Part shown: positions 1 through 5,860 of the stretch, one piece after another
Layout of the letters: every line of letters starts with the position of its first letter
How positions within the stretch are numbered: the first letter of the stretch is position 1
NCBI GenBank assembly: GCA_910586205.1
Contig: CAJUGD010000044.1
Location: 14,784 to 27,655 of the forward strand
DNA length: 12,872 bases
DNA from: an uncultured Lachnospiraceae bacterium
Lineage (GTDB): Bacteria; Bacillota; Clostridia; Lachnospirales; Lachnospiraceae
Direction of reading: 5' to 3'
Made by a program: the position numbers and the translations under genes
The notes under the pieces: model-generated
The model's input: the letters and a program-made list of their open reading frames with translations, nothing else
Databases searched by the model: none
What the model was told of the DNA's origin: nothing

Positions 1-1188
1 CGCCGGACCTGCTTCTCCCGTTGCACCGGTTGCTCCTGCTGGGCCGGTCGCTCCCACTGGACCTGCTGCTCCCGTTGGGCCGGTCGCTCCCGCTGGGCCA
101 GTTGCTCCTGTTGGGCCCGCTTCTCCGGTTGCTCCTGTCGCTCCCACTGGACCTGCTTCTCCCGTTGGGCCTGTTGCTCCCGCCGGACCTGCTGCTCCTG
201 TTGCACCGGTTGCTCCCGCTGGGCCGGTCGCTCCCGCTGGACCTGCTGCTCCCGTTGGGCCTGCTGCTCCCGTTGGGCCGGTCGCTCCCGTTGGGCCGGT
301 CGCTCCTATTGAGCCCGCTTCTCCGGTTGCTCCTGTCGCTCCCACTGGGCCCGCTTCTCCCGTTGGACCAGTTGCTCCTGCTGGACCGGCTGCTCCCGTT
401 GGACCGGTTGCTCCCACCGGACCTGCTGCTCCCGTTGGGCCGGTCGCTCCCGCCGGACCCGTTGCTCCGGTCGGGCCGGTTGCTCCCGCCGGACCCATTG
501 CTCCGGTTGGACCAGCCAGCCCCTGGGGACCTTGCGGTCCCTGTGCTCCTGCCGGACCAGTCGCTCCTGTTGCTCCGGCTGCTCCTGTGGGACCAGTTGG
601 ACCAGCCATTCCCTGAATCCCCTGGGGACCCTGGGGGCCTTGCGGACCTTGGGGACCCTGCGGACCTTGTGGTCCCTGCGGGCCAGTCGGACCTGTCGGG
701 CCAGTTGGACCTGTCACCCATTCCACGGCTGTCACCAAATCATAATCTGGTGATATACCTGGTATCCCCATCGGATAGTCTTTATTTACCCGATACAGAT
801 AACCATTATAATACACTAAATCCCCCTGAAGATACTGCCTGGAAGGATCAAAAGGTCCTGCCTCACTTAACCCGGGCCCCATTGGACCAGTTGGGCCGGT
901 TGGGCCTGGTATTCCCGGAAATCCCTGTGGCCCCATTGGCCCCATAGGGCCGGTTGGACCCTGCGGACCTCTGCAGCAGCAAGAAGGTCCTGGCGGAAAT
1001 GGCGGCCTAGGAGGATTCGGACCCGGAGGAAATGGCGGCGCAGGCGGATTCGGGCCTGGCGGATAAGGCGGTACTGGTGGATAAGGCGGCGGACATGGCC
1101 TCGCCGGAGGATTCGGCCGGCAGCCACAATGCCTTCTGCCGCCTCCTTGATTTCTTCCCCCACCCATGTCTATAGGATCACAATACAT
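1..1188 (-). CDS. Collagen-like Gly-X-Y repeat protein, probable spore-surface protein (3' end cut by window)
   Basis: The frame is open from an ATG at 1188 to the left edge (396 codons, no stop), so the C-terminus is missing. Residues 1-73 are rich in Cys and Pro, with HCGC near 20-23, repeated PPFPPGPNPP-type units and CCC at 70-72. A first Gly-X-Y block spans about 74-106. A non-collagen insert at about 107-159 contains YLQGDLVYYNGYLYRV and a downstream Trp, resembling the small aromatic GD-V-YNG-Y modules of CBM5/12-like domains. A second Gly-X-Y block then runs to the edge, mostly GPT, GAT, GPA and GPQ, with Glu almost the only charged residue. This composition is like BclA-type exosporium filaments. 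The start is set by AAAGGAGT at 1195-1202, six bases upstream. An upstream sigma-K-like promoter supports late mother-cell expression. The collagen-like fold is clear from sequence; the spore location is inferred. Confidence 0.9.
   Translation of the reverse strand, partial: MYCDPIDMGGGRNQGGGRRHCGCRPNPPARPCPPPYPPVPPYPPGPNPPAPPFPPGPNPPRPPFPPGPSCCCRGPQGPTGPMGPMGPQGFPGIPGPTGPTGPMGPGLSEAGPFDPSRQYLQGDLVYYNGYLYRVNKDYPMGIPGISPDYDLVTAVEWVTGPTGPTGPTGPQGPQGPQGPQGPQGPQGPQGIQGMAGPTGPTGAAGATGATGPAGAQGPQGPQGLAGPTGAMGPAGATGPTGATGPAGATGPTGAAGPVGATGPTGAAGPAGATGPTGEAGPVGATGATGEAGSIGATGPTGATGPTGAAGPTGAAGPAGATGPAGATGATGAAGPAGATGPTGEAGPVGATGATGEAGPTGATGPAGATGPTGAAGPVGATGPAGATGATGEAGPA
115..348. repeat. 36-bp direct repeat pair inside the collagen-coding region
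   Basis: A 36-bp block at 115-150 recurs identically at 313-348, spaced 198 bp apart. This is an exact multiple of the 9-bp Gly-X-Y codon triplet unit (22 units). The surrounding sequence is also a near-continuous array of 9-bp and 18-bp units. The in-frame spacing means that recombination or slippage between copies would change protein length without frameshifting. Confidence 0.85.
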
Positions 1189-1268
1189 ATGATTACTCCT
1201 TTCATCTTCTCCCCGGCAAACTTAAAATCAGGCTTTCCTGCATTCTTCTGATTCCGGCCGGTTTACTT

Positions 1269-1297
1269 TATCATATGTACTTGCCATAATTTTGGTT
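1269..1297 (-). promoter_or_regulatory. Sigma-K-like sporulation promoter of the collagen-like gene
   Basis: On the minus strand, AACC (1297-1294) is followed by 16 bases and CATATGATA (1277-1269). This matches the mother-cell sigma-K consensus mACm-N16-CATAnnnTA at every defined position. It lies 81 bp upstream of the collagen-like ATG and downstream of the glycosyltransferase stop. No good sigma-A promoter was seen in this interval. It predicts late-sporulation transcription. No experimental support is available here. Confidence 0.65.
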
Positions 1298-1328
1298 CGT
1301 CCACTACCCGCTGTTTTCCATATTACCA

Positions 1329-2426
1329 CTAGAGCTCCATTTTCTGTCTGGATAGAGTCCTAGAGCGTGTCTGAAAATACTGTTCATTCCACTGAACTTC
1401 CTTTGCCTCTGGTTTCCTTTCCCTGGATTTCAGATGATATTCATATGCCCGGTCACTGTCTCCCATCCGGTCATAACATACACATAGATTAATCTCCGGC
1501 AAATACCCATAATAATCCCACCGAACAAAACCTCCCGCCTGTGCAGAAGGCTTCTCCCTTAACGCTGTTTCATACCAAAATACCGCCTGCTCCCATTTTT
1601 CATTCTCCTGAAAATATCTGCCCAGCTCAAAGCATGCCTCTCCTCTGGGCTTATCAAACAAAAAGCTTCTGAAAAGCGCCTGGACGCCTTCCCTTCTTCT
1701 CCCCATTTTTCCAAGACACTCTGCCAGATTCAGACATGCCTCGATTTTGTTTTCCACCCATCCATCCCCTTGGAGAAAGTCTTCCATAACCTGTGCTGCA
1801 TCTTCATATCTTTTATGTGCGAAAAGCTCTCTGCCATAATAAAACAGATTCCGCCCTGTCAGTTGCTCCCCTTCTCGGATCATCTTCTCGTAAATTCTCA
1901 AATTCCGGTCCGAATCCCCTGCTCCTTCTTTGCGGTGTGAAATCACAATATCTGAGTATATCACTTTCCCTGACGGCACAATCGCCTCATGTACTCTTCC
2001 CTCCCAGAGAAATCCCTTCCCGTTTCTCACCAGCCGTTCCCGATAATAAGAAAATAAAGAATTCCCTTGCGAATCTTCGGAAACAGAATATCTCATCATG
2101 ACCATATCCGTATCTGGTTCCAGCTCCTTTTTTAGATTCAGGATTTTTTCCTGATTCTCCTCTGTCACCACATCGTCCGCATCCAGCCACATACAATAAT
2201 CCATCACTGCTTTAGAAAATGCCTCGTTTCTGGCTGCTGCAAAATCATCCTTCCACTCATATTCATACACCCTTGCCCCATACTCATTGCCAATTTCCCT
2301 TGTCCTGTCCTGTGATCCGGTATCCACAAGAATGATCTCATCTGCAAAAGATCTGGCTGCCTTAAGACAACGCCCCAAAACCTTCTCCTCATTTTTTACA
2401 ATCATACACAAACTGATGGTAATCAA
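1329..2426 (-). CDS. Family 2 glycosyltransferase with TPR-like C-terminal region
   Basis: The N-terminus begins TISLCMIVKNEE, typical of the SunS-like GT2 group. Numbering from the TTG start, the nucleotide-sugar motif VDTGS is at about 34-38 and the metal-binding DADD (DXD) at about 82-85. From about residue 190 onward the protein has helical, TPR-like repeats (YGRELFAHKRYEDAAQVME; ACFELGRYFQENEKWEQAVFWYETAL). It probably transfers a sugar from a nucleotide donor in the cytoplasm; the acceptor is unknown. The start is uncertain: an ATG at 2444 has no ribosome binding site, whereas TTG at 2426 has GGAG eight bases upstream and fits the family N-terminus (365 aa). It is the last gene of a probable operon with the methyltransferase and SEC-C genes, 51 bp after the methyltransferase stop. 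A strong hairpin covers its translation start. Confidence 0.88.
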   Translation of the reverse strand: MITISLCMIVKNEEKVLGRCLKAARSFADEIILVDTGSQDRTREIGNEYGARVYEYEWKDDFAAARNEAFSKAVMDYCMWLDADDVVTEENQEKILNLKKELEPDTDMVMMRYSVSEDSQGNSLFSYYRERLVRNGKGFLWEGRVHEAIVPSGKVIYSDIVISHRKEGAGDSDRNLRIYEKMIREGEQLTGRNLFYYGRELFAHKRYEDAAQVMEDFLQGDGWVENKIEACLNLAECLGKMGRRREGVQALFRSFLFDKPRGEACFELGRYFQENEKWEQAVFWYETALREKPSAQAGGFVRWDYYGYLPEINLCVCYDRMGDSDRAYEYHLKSRERKPEAKEVQWNEQYFQTRSRTLSRQKMEL

Positions 2427-2427
2427 A

Positions 2428-2472
2428 ATGTCCGCTCCCAGCATATCTTTTTAATATGCTATGAGCGGACAT
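2428..2472 (-). promoter_or_regulatory. 17-bp stem-loop over the glycosyltransferase ribosome binding site
   Basis: A perfect 10-bp outer stem (2428-2437 with 2463-2472), a 2x2 internal loop and a perfect 7-bp inner stem (2440-2446 with 2454-2460) enclose a 7-base loop. In the minus-strand mRNA the 3' arm contains the GGGAG ribosome binding site and the ATG at 2444, and it ends just before the TTG at 2426. The 5' arm begins six bases after the methyltransferase stop. The tail after the stem is only UUUGAUU, so it is a poor intrinsic terminator. Translational coupling or sequestration is more likely. Confidence 0.7.
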
Positions 2473-2477
2473 CCTAA

Positions 2478-3251
2478 TTAGTTTCCAATCCTTACTGCAG
2501 GTCTGGTTTTTCTTACTTCCCGGGCCACATAGTAGATTCTCTCACACTTCATTCCAGGCTCTTTCCTGCTGCATGCCTCATACACAGCAGCCAGTTCTAA
2601 ACCCGCTTCCCTTATGGCCTGCTTCACAGTCTCCGTGTCATAGGCCCTCTGAAAGTGGGTTTCTTCATACTTACAATAACGCCCGTCAGACTCCATTACA
2701 AACAAAGTCAAATCATACTCATTGATCTGAGTCTCCCTGTCAAAATAATTCTCCCAGATAAAGCTTCCCTCATCCCTGTTTTCCGCAATGGTCTGTTCCC
2801 CCAAAATCTCCTGGTATTTATAAGGCGTATTCATATCAAAAACAAAAACACCGCCCGGGTCCAGATAATTATTCACCAGGGTAAGCACTTGCACCAGATC
2901 GTCATATTCTGTCAGGTAATTCATGGCATCACAAATGCTCACAACAGCGCCTACTGTTCCATAAAGTTCAAAGCTTCTCATATCCTGCTGCAGATATAAA
3001 ATCCTGCCATCAAGATTCTTTTCCATGGCAAAACCCAGCATCTCACCAGAAACATCCACGCCAATCATGTCATATCCCTTGTCCTGTAAAAGCCGCGTCA
3101 GTTTCCCCGTACCGCATCCCAGATCGAGAACCAGCCCGTTCCCTATTCCGTACTCCTGCAAAAGCCCGGCTATATAATCCGCCCACTTCTCATAAGGAAT
3201 ATTGTCCATGAACAAATCATAAACTTCAGCAAACCCTGTATATGCATCCAT
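2478..3251 (-). CDS. Class I SAM-dependent methyltransferase
   Basis: Numbering from the chosen start, the SAM-binding motif I VLDLGCGTG is at about 41-49, followed by an acidic-loop motif (MIGVDVSGEML) and motifs such as LQQDMRSFEL and GAVVSICDAMNYL. This is a Methyltransf_25-type Rossmann enzyme of 257 aa. The N-terminus MDAYTGFAEVYDLFMD is typical of Clostridia members. An in-frame ATG at 3299 would add 16 residues, but its only Shine-Dalgarno-like bases sit two bases from it. The ATG at 3251 is preceded by AGGAG and GGGAAA, so I prefer it. The substrate cannot be told from sequence. It is downstream of the SEC-C gene and upstream of the glycosyltransferase, in a probable operon. Confidence 0.88.
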   Translation of the reverse strand: MDAYTGFAEVYDLFMDNIPYEKWADYIAGLLQEYGIGNGLVLDLGCGTGKLTRLLQDKGYDMIGVDVSGEMLGFAMEKNLDGRILYLQQDMRSFELYGTVGAVVSICDAMNYLTEYDDLVQVLTLVNNYLDPGGVFVFDMNTPYKYQEILGEQTIAENRDEGSFIWENYFDRETQINEYDLTLFVMESDGRYCKYEETHFQRAYDTETVKQAIREAGLELAAVYEACSRKEPGMKCERIYYVAREVRKTRPAVRIGN

Positions 3252-3321
3252 CTGCTTTCCCACAGCTCCTGTCTCTCTGCAGGACAAGCAATCTTTCATA
3301 GCCCTGCATGCTTATCATTCA

Positions 3322-3831
3322 TTACACATTTTTGCCGCAGCATTTCTTATATTTCTTGCCGCTGCCGCAGGGACACGGATCGTTGGGAAATACTTTCTTC
3401 TCCTTGCGCACTGTCCCGGAAGCCTTCTGCTGCTTATAAAGCTCCTTTCTCCTCTCCTCACTTAAGATAGAATCCCACTGAGGCAAAGAGTACAGCCAAT
3501 CTGCTTTAGCTGCCACCATATTATAATACAGCTTCTCCGGATCAATCTCGATCTTTACCTGGGTATCCTCCTCCATTGTGTCAATCGGATTCTCATATCC
3601 CTTTAAGCTCTCACTGATTCCGTCCAAAAATCCGGTCATAATCAGGATTTCCGTATCATACCGCTCAGCCAGCTCCTTCACTGTACCAGACACCACTTCT
3701 GTGGGATTGGACAAAATCTTCTCATAAATCCCCTTTTCAATCGCAAAATACTCATCCCAGAGCCTTGTTTTTTCTTTATCACTGGAACCATTACCATACG
3801 CAAGATTCCTCCAAGTTTCCAATAATGCCAT
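3322..3831 (-). CDS. SEC-C motif zinc-binding protein
   Basis: The last 20 or so residues hold a canonical SEC-C motif, DPCPCGSGKKYKKCC, which coordinates zinc through Cys residues as at the SecA C-terminus. The preceding ~145 residues are helical (LLETWRNLAYG; WDEYFAIEKGIYEKIL; GTVKELAERYDTEILIMTGFLDGI) and match a Clostridia-specific family of unknown function rather than SecA. The start is placed at ATG 3831 (169 aa) because AAAGG lies nine bases upstream; an ATG at 3840 overlaps that ribosome binding site. It is the first gene of the minus-strand operon, with its own promoter. The SEC-C assignment is firm; the biological role is unknown. Confidence 0.85.
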   Translation of the reverse strand: MALLETWRNLAYGNGSSDKEKTRLWDEYFAIEKGIYEKILSNPTEVVSGTVKELAERYDTEILIMTGFLDGISESLKGYENPIDTMEEDTQVKIEIDPEKLYYNMVAAKADWLYSLPQWDSILSEERRKELYKQQKASGTVRKEKKVFPNDPCPCGSGKKYKKCCGKNV

Positions 3832-3890
3832 AATCCGCATCCTTTCTCAGCTTTGTTCTGCCGCGGCTTTGCCGCACACATTATTTCACT

Positions 3891-3919
3891 AGTATATACC
3901 ACTTCACAAAAATTTGCAA
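3891..3919 (-). promoter_or_regulatory. Sigma-A promoter of the SEC-C operon
   Basis: On the minus strand, TTGCAA (3919-3914), a 17-base spacer and TATACT (3896-3891) form a good vegetative promoter. The leader then passes a small perfect hairpin (GCGGC-AAA-GCCGC, 3875-3863) before the ribosome binding site. It is divergent from the xre promoter, with the two -35 regions about 45 bp apart, so a repressor bound between them could affect both. Confidence 0.65.
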
Positions 3920-3937
3920 TTTATTTTTCTGTGGGAT

Positions 3938-3992
3938 TTATTTGATTTATTTGCCCAAATTATTTGATTTAGATTTATTTTTATGCTATATT
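3938..3992 (+). promoter_or_regulatory. xre promoter with 12-bp direct repeats (candidate operator)
   Basis: TTATTTGATTTA occurs at 3938-3949 and again at 3960-3971, 22 bp start-to-start (about two helical turns). A plausible promoter, TTGATT (3964-3969), 17 bases, TATATT (3987-3992), places its -35 inside the second repeat. The XRE protein could therefore bind here and repress itself; this is inference. The leader would be short, with AGAGGTGA at 3998-4005. Confidence 0.5.
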
Positions 3993-4011
3993 ACTAAAGA
4001 GGTGAAAGAAT

Positions 4012-4416
4012 ATGAATATGACATTAGCAGAACGAATCAAACTGATCTTAAAAGAACGTAACACAAAGCAAGTCCAATTTGCCCGCGCATTGGGAATCAG
4101 TTCCAATTATACTAACCTGTTAGTCAACGGTAAAAAGGAAAACATCTCCGATACCTTAGCAAAGCTCATAGAAGAAACCTATGGCTATTCCGCCCAGTGG
4201 GTCAAACACGGCACCGGAACCATGGCATCCCCCTTGGCCCCTTCTGCCGTAAAACTGGAATTTATCAGAAAAGTCCGCCTTATGCCGGATGAAGATGTGG
4301 CTGCGCTCTTAGCCTTTGCCGATGCCCTAGAAAATGTTAAAAAGTGCCTTGGACCTGCACAAGACAGTCCTTCATCCAAAGAACAAGACGAGAAAGAAGA
4401 TACATCAAATCATTAA
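4012..4416 (+). CDS. XRE-family helix-turn-helix transcriptional regulator
   Basis: This is a 134-residue protein with a Cro/C1-type HTH at about residues 5-60 (AERIKLILKERN; QVQFARALGISSNYTNLLVNG). It is followed by a phage-repressor-like segment ending in QWVKHGTGTM, then a short helix (MPDEDVAALLAFADALENV) and a charged disordered tail. There is no peptidase or ligand-binding domain. The ATG at 4012 is preceded by AGAGGTGA with six-base spacing. It is transcribed divergently from the SEC-C operon and converges on the Rpn-type gene at a shared terminator. It probably autoregulates through direct repeats in its promoter. It may be a stand-alone repressor of phage or mobile-element origin, but no other phage genes are present. 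Confidence 0.85.
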   Translation: MNMTLAERIKLILKERNTKQVQFARALGISSNYTNLLVNGKKENISDTLAKLIEETYGYSAQWVKHGTGTMASPLAPSAVKLEFIRKVRLMPDEDVAALLAFADALENVKKCLGPAQDSPSSKEQDEKEDTSNH

Positions 4417-4465
4417 CTTTTGTCCTGCAAACTTCTTTCACGGCAATCTTTAAAATTCAACAAAA

Positions 4466-4498
4466 AGACCAGGTAAAAGTTCTCCTTTTACTTGGCCT
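4466..4498. terminator. Bidirectional intrinsic terminator between xre and rpn
   Basis: An 11-bp stem (CCAGGTAAAAG at 4469-4479 with CTTTTACTTGG at 4485-4495, one G-U pair) has a 5-base loop. Minus-strand transcripts leave the stem into TCTTTTT, a good U-tract. Plus-strand transcripts leave into CCTGTTTATTT, which is weaker. It ends both convergent genes. Confidence 0.8.
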
Positions 4499-4535
4499 GT
4501 TTATTTAGATTTTTCCCACACCTTATTATCTTTCC

Positions 4536-5393
4536 TTATCTCATGAACTGTTGACGAACCATTCCAGCATACTGCGCCGCTTTTTCAGGCGAAAGATCCC
4601 CTGCCTTTACCAAATTTCTTAACAATTCATCGTAACCTTCCTCACGGCCTTCCTCGCGGCCTTCCTCGCGGATCATCTGCATGGTCTCCGCTTCATTATA
4701 TTCTGTAATACACAAATCCTTCACCTCCGCTCTGTGTCCGATCAGAAACTCCCGGATCTCAAAATCCTGCGGTATATCCTGAATCGCCCTGTCTACCGCC
4801 TGCTCAATCTCCATAGTCCGCCGGTTCTCACGGATCTGGGCTACCAGCCACGAGTATTCCCCTAACGGCCTGCACAAAGACAACAGGCTTTCGTTCTTTC
4901 CATAGTTGATATTAATCATACGGACCCTTGCCTCGATGTCCCACTCCAGCCCGTTCCCTTCCTGAACAAACGCATCGCTCAGCTTTAGAATCCGGTCATC
5001 CTCCCTTTCTGTCCCGTTGTAAAACGCCACCAGCTTCGGGATTGGCAGACGTGCCAGCTTTCTTCCGTAGATATTAAGTTTTTTCTGCTGAATATATTTA
5101 TCATACAGCTTCGCCGCATACATTAGCTGACGCACCGGCATATTTGGGTTGTAACTGCTCTGCTGCTCATAAACGTTCATGACATGACAGAGGATAAAAG
5201 AAACGTCATTCTTCATCCCCATATATACTGCATCCTCCATGGTCGTGAACTCAATGCTGTCCTGATCCGTATAGTCCGTGCCGTTTACTGCATTGTACAG
5301 ACTCAGCGTCCACTCCTTATGGCCCTTCTTCCCAAACAGAAATGTAAACAGACGGTCCTTGTGTTCCCTGTTGATCTCCGCCATTTTCGGCAT
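4536..5393 (-). CDS. Rpn-family PD-(D/E)XK nuclease / putative transposase
   Basis: This 285-residue protein belongs to the Rpn (recombination-promoting nuclease) / transposase_31-like group common in Clostridia. The N-terminal EINREHKDRLFTFLFG and the region KNDVSF (Asp63) followed by NVYEQQSSYNPNMPVRQL (Glu76-x-Gln78) fit the PD-(D/E)XK core. The C-terminus has REEGREEGREEGY, a charged repeat typical of these proteins. It probably cleaves DNA; in E. coli, RpnA-type proteins promote RecA-independent recombination. Start: a GTG at 5396, ATG at 5393 and ATG at 5384 are all possible; AGGAAAGGGG just upstream favours 5393. It has its own promoter and terminator, so it is monocistronic. These genes are often multicopy and may be horizontally acquired. 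Confidence 0.85.
   Translation of the reverse strand: MPKMAEINREHKDRLFTFLFGKKGHKEWTLSLYNAVNGTDYTDQDSIEFTTMEDAVYMGMKNDVSFILCHVMNVYEQQSSYNPNMPVRQLMYAAKLYDKYIQQKKLNIYGRKLARLPIPKLVAFYNGTEREDDRILKLSDAFVQEGNGLEWDIEARVRMININYGKNESLLSLCRPLGEYSWLVAQIRENRRTMEIEQAVDRAIQDIPQDFEIREFLIGHRAEVKDLCITEYNEAETMQMIREEGREEGREEGYDELLRNLVKAGDLSPEKAAQYAGMVRQQFMR
4638..4673 (-). repeat. Three 12-bp tandem repeats coding REEG units
   Basis: Three consecutive 12-base units (4638-4649, 4650-4661, 4662-4673), nearly identical, encode the REEG repeats near residues 242-253 of the Rpn-type protein. Being in multiples of three, copy-number slippage would lengthen or shorten the linker without breaking the frame. Confidence 0.85.
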
Positions 5394-5428
5394 CACCCCT
5401 TTCCTGCCTGACCGATCTTTATATCAAT

Positions 5429-5457
5429 ATTATACCGAAACAGTATCGAAAAAACAA
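5429..5457 (-). promoter_or_regulatory. Promoter of the Rpn-type gene
   Basis: On the minus strand a perfect TATAAT (5434-5429) is preceded by 17 bases and TTGTTT (5457-5452), a weak -35. It lies about 36 bp upstream of the likely ATG, with the ribosome binding site AGGAAAGGGG between. Confidence 0.6.
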
Positions 5458-5715
5458 TATATTTCTAAGCAGGGATGATAATGAAATTAAAATAAAAAAT
5501 GATCCTACCATGATTTTGGCACACTCTGATTAGCCCGAAGAACGAAAATGCCATGGAACACTAGAATGTGTCTAACCCGTTTTAAATACCTTTCTGTTTC
5601 GCCAGTCTTACTTTTCCTATGAGGAGAAAACCACCTTCCATCAATGGTATAATTCAAGAAAGCTTTACCTCAGAATCAGACAAACAACAGCACTTTTACG
5701 CAAAAAATCGGTTCT
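5458..5715. other. Intergenic stretch without a supportable gene
   Basis: About 260 bp between the Rpn-type promoter and the pfp terminator. A plus-strand frame stays open for about 64 codons from a TAA near 5572 into the terminator region, but it has no start codon, no ribosome binding site and no recognisable domain. It could be a decayed gene fragment. At 5702-5715 there is an extra copy of the pfp terminator's distal arm followed, on the minus strand, by a T-run. Confidence 0.5.
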
Positions 5716-5757
5716 AAAAAAAATCGGTTCCAGAGCATCTTTGCACTGAAACCGATT
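5716..5757 (-). terminator. Intrinsic terminator downstream of pfp
   Basis: On the minus strand AATCGGTT pairs with AACCGATT (8 bp; 5757-5750 with 5729-5722). It continues as CAG/CTG and GCA/TGC pairs separated by single mismatches, with a 4-base loop, then a run of T (5723-5716). A second AGAACCGATTTTTT (5715-5702) follows and could act as an alternative 3' arm with its own U-tract. The stem abuts the left 23-bp inverted repeat. Confidence 0.85.
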
Positions 5758-5780
5758 AAAAAGGGGAGGATAAGTATTTC
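5758..5780 (+). repeat. Left copy of a perfect 23-bp inverted repeat flanking pfp
   Basis: Reads AAAAAGGGGAGG then ATAAGTATTTC on the plus strand. Its exact reverse complement occurs at 7252-7274, 1.5 kb away on the other side of pfp. Similarity stops sharply at both edges. It lies directly between the pfp 3' UTR and the terminator stem. A nearby TCCCCTTCTT (5832-5841) can pair with its first 10 bases in the minus-strand RNA, allowing one G-U pair. Confidence 0.9.
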
Positions 5781-5860
5781 CACTCTTTTCTTATTCAAAA
5801 GAGCATCGATACATTTTCAGTATCACCACAATCCCCTTCTTTATACCTCAATCCGAAAAT

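Noticed and set aside
1..720. Possible CRISPR or satellite array
   Set aside because: The periodicity is 9 bp in a coding frame (Gly-X-Y codons), without conserved repeats separated by unique spacers.
21..947. Long plus-strand ORF rich in Leu/Pro/Asp repeats
   Set aside because: It is the antisense shadow of the minus-strand collagen-like gene. The Gly-X-Y frame is the biological one, with a proper ribosome binding site and promoter.
5574..5750. Possible decayed transposase fragment next to the Rpn-type gene
   Set aside because: The open frame has no start and no recognisable motif, and it ends inside a terminator. No terminal repeats are seen.
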